Source: Enterocloster alcoholdehydrogenati (lineage in GTDB: Bacteria; Bacillota; Clostridia; Lachnospirales; Lachnospiraceae). From it: a DNA stretch of 64,000 nt. Shown here piece by piece: positions 60,817-64,000 of the stretch (its first letter is position 1; each line of letters begins with the position of its first letter). The stretch spans positions 62,001-126,000 of the forward strand of contig NZ_BLTJ01000009.1 in NCBI RefSeq assembly GCF_013282095.1. The letters are read 5' to 3'. The position numbers were made by a program, and so were the translations under genes. The notes under the pieces are model-generated. The model was not told where the DNA came from. It made no database searches and worked only from the letters and a program-made list of their open reading frames with translations.

Positions 60817-61557
60817 TTATCCCATGATGCTCATGATCTTCACCGGATTTCTGTAATTCCAGTTGGAAATAGTAATTCCCGTACGCTCCGTAGAAGCATG
60901 AACAATCTTACCATCTCCAATATACATGGCTACATGGTTAATGTTGCTTTTGCTTCCATAGAAAAGAAGATCTCCCGGCTGCATCTGGTCTGCGCTCACC
61001 TGCTTTCCCTGAAAGGACTGGCCGGTGGATGAGCGGTTCAGAGAAATACCTGCTCCATTCTGGTACACATATCGGGTGAAGCCGGAGCAGTCCACGCCGG
61101 TGCGCGGATCGCTTCCGCCGTATTTATACGGTCCGCCTACAAACTGTAAGGCATAATTTACAAGCTGCTGTCTTTTATATGTATTGGAGGATTCCAGAGC
61201 TTCCTTCTGAAGTTTGGCGATCTCGCCCTCCTCAGCCTCTTCAACCACCGCATTTTCAGAAACCGGAAGATAACCTTCTGTATCGTTGACCCGAACCTTC
61301 ATCCAGCCGTCTCCGCAATCCTCCAGGACCTCGTATGTACTGCCGGCCTTAGCCGTGAGCAGCACTTCTTCGCTGTCCCGGCTCTTGTTGATATTCACAC
61401 TCTCTGCTGTAACGGTTGCCACATAGGTCCCTGCTGCAAAGCCAGGCCCGATGGCTGCCATGGATGTGAGAGGCGCTGCAAATACCAGCATACCGCATAC
61501 CATTCCTGTTCCGATCAGTTTCTTCAATAAATAATGCATCTTCTTTGTCATCCTCAT
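60817..61557 (-). CDS. SH3-NlpC/P60 peptidoglycan endopeptidase (copy 1)
   Basis: A 246-residue secreted cell-wall hydrolase. Signal peptide to about residue 35 (AAPLTSMAA), one bacterial SH3 domain at about 45-105, and a C40 NlpC/P60 domain from 130 with catalytic Cys157 (VDCSGF), His208 (NHVAMYIGDG) and His220 (VHAS). It should cut the D-Glu-DAP bond of the peptide stem. It has its own promoter and a WalR-like repeat in the leader. A paralogue with the same build lies upstream on the same strand, separated by a terminator. Confidence 0.95.
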   Translation of the reverse strand: MRMTKKMHYLLKKLIGTGMVCGMLVFAAPLTSMAAIGPGFAAGTYVATVTAESVNINKSRDSEEVLLTAKAGSTYEVLEDCGDGWMKVRVNDTEGYLPVSENAVVEEAEEGEIAKLQKEALESSNTYKRQQLVNYALQFVGGPYKYGGSDPRTGVDCSGFTRYVYQNGAGISLNRSSTGQSFQGKQVSADQMQPGDLLFYGSKSNINHVAMYIGDGKIVHASTERTGITISNWNYRNPVKIMSIMG

Positions 61558-61580
61558 TTATTACAAATCACAAGCTAATT

Positions 61581-61597
61581 ATTACATAATTGTTACG
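61581..61597 (-). promoter_or_regulatory. WalR-like box, copy 1
   Basis: On the minus strand CGTAAC-AATTA-TGTAAT, one base off the WalR consensus TGTWAH-N5-TGTWAH. Fourteen bases past the -10 box, so around the transcription start. Confidence 0.6.
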
Positions 61598-61611
61598 TAA
61601 ATTACAGATTT

Positions 61612-61639
61612 ATTATATCACAGATGCAGTTTTCGTCAA
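61612..61639 (-). promoter_or_regulatory. Promoter of NlpC/P60 copy 1
   Basis: TTGACG (61634-61639) and TATAAT (61612-61617), 16-base spacer, 55 bases before the start codon. Confidence 0.8.
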
Positions 61640-61701
61640 CCTTTTTATTTTTATTTAATATTTTTTTATTTATTTGACAGATTTCACAGTTTGTTCACAA
61701 A

Positions 61702-61743
61702 TAAAACCGCCCTCAGGACTATATATACAGTCCAAAGGGCGGT
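61702..61743 (-). terminator. Terminator of NlpC/P60 copy 2
   Basis: ACCGCCCT/AGGGCGGT outer and GGACT/AGTCC inner stem (61706-61743), followed on the minus strand by TTTTATTT. Confidence 0.88.
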
Positions 61744-61797
61744 CCCCTGAGCAGTTTATTTAATTTCCCTAATGTTTACATGGTAATTTATGCCTGA

Positions 61798-62523
61798 TTA
61801 CCGGAGTACGCTTACTACCTTCGCAGGCTCCCTGTAATTATATGGTGACAGCTTAATTCCGGTCTCCTCTGTAGAGGCATGGACAACCTGGCTGCCGCCG
61901 ATATACATGGCCACATGATCGATCCCCTCATTCTCACTGCTGTAGAAAATCAGATCTCCCGGCTGCATATCCTCTACGGAAACCTCAGCGCCGCAGGCAG
62001 CCTGTCCCTTTGCGGAATGGGGAATATCAATCGAAGCTGCGTGTTTCATAATATAGCGGGTAAAACCAGAGCAGTCCACCCCTGTGTTCGGGTCAGCGCC
62101 GCCATAGACATAGGCTCCCCCCAGAAACTGAAGAGCAAACTCCACCACCTGACGCCGTTCCCTTGCACCGCTGTCCACGGTTCGGCGGTTCTTCTCCACC
62201 AGGGTTGCATTCCCCGGCGTAATGATGTAGCCTTCCCTGTTTCCCATACGGATCCGTACCCAGCCATCCTGCCCCTTTGCCAGTACCTCATAGGTCTGGC
62301 CCCGGCGCACCTGTCCCAGCTTTCCTGAACTTTTGCTTTTATATGTATACACATCCACCGACGGCGCCTCAATGGTAACCATATACGAGGAACGGGTCTG
62401 CACCTCGGTTCTGGCCGCCGCCATACTGTCCTGAGGATGAGTGATGATCAGACCGGTGAAAATAAAAAACACTGCCGCGGCCTTTGCCGTGCATCCGCGA
62501 AAAATACCCAGATTCAAAATCAA
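61798..62523 (-). CDS. SH3-NlpC/P60 peptidoglycan endopeptidase (copy 2), TTG start
   Basis: A paralogue of copy 1: signal peptide, one SH3 domain, and NlpC/P60 domain with catalytic Cys151, His203 and His215 (counting from the chosen start). The reading frame is open to an ATG at 62643, but the promoter at 62594-62622 lies inside that stretch, so translation must begin later. The only starts near the AGGAG at 62528-62532 are TTG codons at 62523 and 62517; 241 or 239 residues result. Both give a normal signal peptide (RGCTAKAAAVFFIFTGLII). Confidence 0.88.
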   Translation of the reverse strand: MILNLGIFRGCTAKAAAVFFIFTGLIITHPQDSMAAARTEVQTRSSYMVTIEAPSVDVYTYKSKSSGKLGQVRRGQTYEVLAKGQDGWVRIRMGNREGYIITPGNATLVEKNRRTVDSGARERRQVVEFALQFLGGAYVYGGADPNTGVDCSGFTRYIMKHAASIDIPHSAKGQAACGAEVSVEDMQPGDLIFYSSENEGIDHVAMYIGGSQVVHASTEETGIKLSPYNYREPAKVVSVLR

Positions 62524-62563
62524 AGATCTCCTGACATTAGAATTTTCTGATCCAACTGTGATT

Positions 62564-62580
62564 ATTACAGAATTGTTACA
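62564..62580 (-). promoter_or_regulatory. WalR-like box, copy 2
   Basis: On the minus strand TGTAAC-AATTC-TGTAAT, a full match to TGTWAH-N5-TGTWAH. Thirteen bases past the -10 box, nearly the same place as in copy 1. Confidence 0.7.
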
Positions 62581-62593
62581 AACACTGTAATAA

Positions 62594-62622
62594 AGTATAT
62601 TCGTTTTAGCAGGTTTTGTCAA
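62594..62622 (-). promoter_or_regulatory. Promoter of NlpC/P60 copy 2
   Basis: TTGACA (62617-62622) and TATACT (62594-62599), 17-base spacer, inside the N-terminal extension of the open frame. Confidence 0.85.
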
Positions 62623-62679
62623 CGGAAAATCAATCATTGCCAAAAGATCAAGGGCATCCCATGGAATTTCAGGAGGCTG

Positions 62680-63705
62680 TTATTCACATTGGCGGATACG
62701 TGTCACAAGCTCTGTATAGTCGCTGGCATAAGTGTTATAAACAGGCTGAACGGCTTCGCGGAAACGCGCCAGCTCTGCATTGCTGAGTTCTGTAATCGTG
62801 CACTTGCCTGTAAGACGTTTGCGGGCCGCCGTTTCAGCCCTGTTCCACAGCAGCCTTTCATAGACAGCGCTTTCCTGCGCACAGCGACGAATAATTTCCT
62901 GATCCTTCTGATCCAGGCAGTCCCAGGTACTCTGGGAGCAAAGCTGTACTTCAGGAATCTTATTATGGGCGTCCAATGTGATATAAGGCGAAACCTCCCA
63001 GTGACGTTTTGATTCATATGAAGGCCAGTTATTCTCAGCCCCGTCAATCACTCCCGTCTCAAATGCAGAATACACCCCCTCATACGTCACTGTAACTGGA
63101 ATAGCGCCAAGCGAGCGGATCGTATCCGCCATGAATCTGCTTTCTGCCACGCGGATCCTCAGACCTTTCAGATCCTCCAGCCGGCTTATAGGACGTACTC
63201 TGTTATAGAAATGGCGGGCGCCTGCATCATACCATGACAGTCCCACAACTCCATTTCCATCCAAAGCTGCCAGAAACTCGCTGCCGATTTCCCCGTCAAG
63301 AACCTTCCACATATGTTCCTGGCTGCTGTACAGATACGGCAGCTGCAATATATTCAAAATATTCACCTCATCTGCCACTGCCATAACAGATACACGGGCA
63401 AAATCAATTCCGCCGTATCGGAGCTGTTCCCAAACTGCAGGTTCGTTTCCCAGTTCAGCATCCGTGTAAACGTTGATCTTGATCCTCCCGTCCGTCTGTT
63501 CGTAGACAAGATCCGCAAAATACTGCGCTCCCATTGCGGTAGGATACCCGGATGACTGGTTTTCAGCATATGTAAACACATATTCAGGAACCGGCCGGGC
63601 GGAAAGACCGCTCTGCCGGTTATATAATGACCAGATCAATATCCCTGCTGTTATTATGATCGCCGTTGCCAGAAGCCTGCGGCTCTTTATGCGCGATTCG
63701 CTCAT
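62680..63705 (-). CDS. TRAP-type (DctP) substrate-binding protein, no permease nearby
   Basis: A 341-residue protein. One N-terminal hydrophobic helix (residues 10-27) with no lipobox or clear cleavage site, then a DctP fold: GGIDFARVSVMAVAD, the signature Arg in GLRIRVAESRFMADTIRSLG, and GVYSAFETGVIDGAENNW. DctP proteins bind organic acids. No DctQ or DctM permease gene follows; the next gene is a cell-wall hydrolase. Upstream, the same strand carries a sugar-binding-protein gene. It could feed a sensor kinase or a permease elsewhere. Ribosome binding site ACAGGAG. Confidence 0.9.
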   Translation of the reverse strand: MSESRIKSRRLLATAIIITAGILIWSLYNRQSGLSARPVPEYVFTYAENQSSGYPTAMGAQYFADLVYEQTDGRIKINVYTDAELGNEPAVWEQLRYGGIDFARVSVMAVADEVNILNILQLPYLYSSQEHMWKVLDGEIGSEFLAALDGNGVVGLSWYDAGARHFYNRVRPISRLEDLKGLRIRVAESRFMADTIRSLGAIPVTVTYEGVYSAFETGVIDGAENNWPSYESKRHWEVSPYITLDAHNKIPEVQLCSQSTWDCLDQKDQEIIRRCAQESAVYERLLWNRAETAARKRLTGKCTITELSNAELARFREAVQPVYNTYASDYTELVTRIRQCE

Positions 63706-63754
63706 GGACTTCTCCTGTCACTTTGTTATCACAGGCGTACCTCTGAAAATCATC

Positions 63755-64000
63755 TTATTTTCCTGGATTGATGATTTCCTGTACTTCAGGTTCATCTACA
63801 TTTTCACCATCTACCACAATAACGCCTGTATCTACGGTCTTTTCTGAAACCGAGCCTCCGTTTGCAAGTTCCAGAGCTGTCTTAACGCCATCGTATCCCA
63901 TGTAATACTGACGCTGTACCACAGATGCCACATCGTATTCACCAGAGCGGATCATCGTCTCGATCTCAGAAGAGAAGTCGAATCCGACCATGGTTATATC
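63755..64000 (-). CDS. C-terminal end of a sugar ABC-type substrate-binding protein (partial)
   Basis: The 81 visible residues run into the window edge, with no start in sight. The segment IETMIRSGEYDVASVVQRQYYMGYDGVKTAL and TGVIVVDGENVDE are typical of the C-terminal lobe of ribose/galactose-type periplasmic binding proteins. It precedes the DctP gene by 49 bases and may be cotranscribed. Confidence 0.75.
   Translation of the reverse strand, partial: DITMVGFDFSSEIETMIRSGEYDVASVVQRQYYMGYDGVKTALELANGGSVSEKTVDTGVIVVDGENVDEPEVQEIINPGK

Noticed and set aside
60580-61032. Plus-strand frame of 150 codons opposite the first NlpC/P60 gene
   Set aside because: It is the antisense shadow of the hydrolase gene; its start lies in the candidate small RNA and has no ribosome site.

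Overview
The window reads as ordinary chromosome of a Gram-positive, endospore-forming anaerobe of the Lachnospiraceae (Clostridium cluster XIVa) type. The basis is a GC content near 50%, strong AGGAGG-type ribosome binding sites, class B PBP/SEDS and ZapA division genes, a spoIIM-like gene, a large 2-hydroxyacyl-CoA dehydratase activase, a molybdenum hydroxylase and an RFN-controlled ECF riboflavin transporter. Genus assignment is not possible from the sequence alone. I see no rRNA, CRISPR array, insertion sequence, integrase cluster or phage module.

Layout. 1-5.9 kb: the 5' part of an NfnA-like flavoprotein gene, an aldose-1-epimerase, two tandem dihydrofolate reductase paralogues, an AGCS amino-acid symporter, and a divergent LysR-Cu/Zn-SOD pair. 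6-11.3 kb: a 1.2-kDa-residue-scale (1194 aa) surface protein with a YSIRK-like signal and cell-wall-binding repeats, facing a divergent AraC-type regulator. 11.3-17.4 kb: a PTPS-like protein, a NUDIX hydrolase, a glutaredoxin-like protein, and a MarR-regulated heterodimeric ABC exporter with visible operators. 17.4-21 kb: a three-subunit xanthine-dehydrogenase-type enzyme. 21-29.1 kb: U32 peptidase, SEDS protein, PBP2, ZapA and RuvAB. 29.3-38.7 kb: a YprB-like nuclease, XerD-like recombinase, SpoIIM, MBL hydrolase, NUDIX ADP-ribose pyrophosphatase, ProC, LysA, pyruvate kinase and a rhomboid-like protein. 38.8-49 kb: CorA, the 1424-aa activase, GlyA, RecJ and BrnQ. 49.3-54.8 kb: five tRNAs, FMN riboswitch plus RibU, and a purine salvage pair (adenine deaminase, NCS2 permease) behind a riboswitch-like leader. 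55-60.4 kb: two YfcE-type phosphodiesterases, RdgB, a papain-like lipoprotein, an RlmL-type methyltransferase, a rhodanese and an Asn/Ser-rich small protein. 60.5-64 kb: a candidate small RNA, two paralogous SH3-NlpC/P60 hydrolases, an orphan TRAP-type binding protein and the end of a sugar-binding protein.

How the parts work together. Envelope biology dominates: SEDS/PBP synthesis, ZapA, two NlpC/P60 hydrolases that share a WalR-like direct repeat just downstream of their -10 boxes, and the YSIRK-like surface protein with its own AraC regulator. A second theme is nucleotide and cofactor salvage (adenine deaminase with permease, molybdenum hydroxylase, DHFRs, GlyA, RdgB, RibU, ADP-ribose pyrophosphatase). 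The observations I would follow first are the WalR-like boxes, the surface protein/AraC pair, the purine-aptamer-like leader of ade, the candidate small RNA at 60.57-60.69 kb, and the 42-bp minisatellite in zapA.
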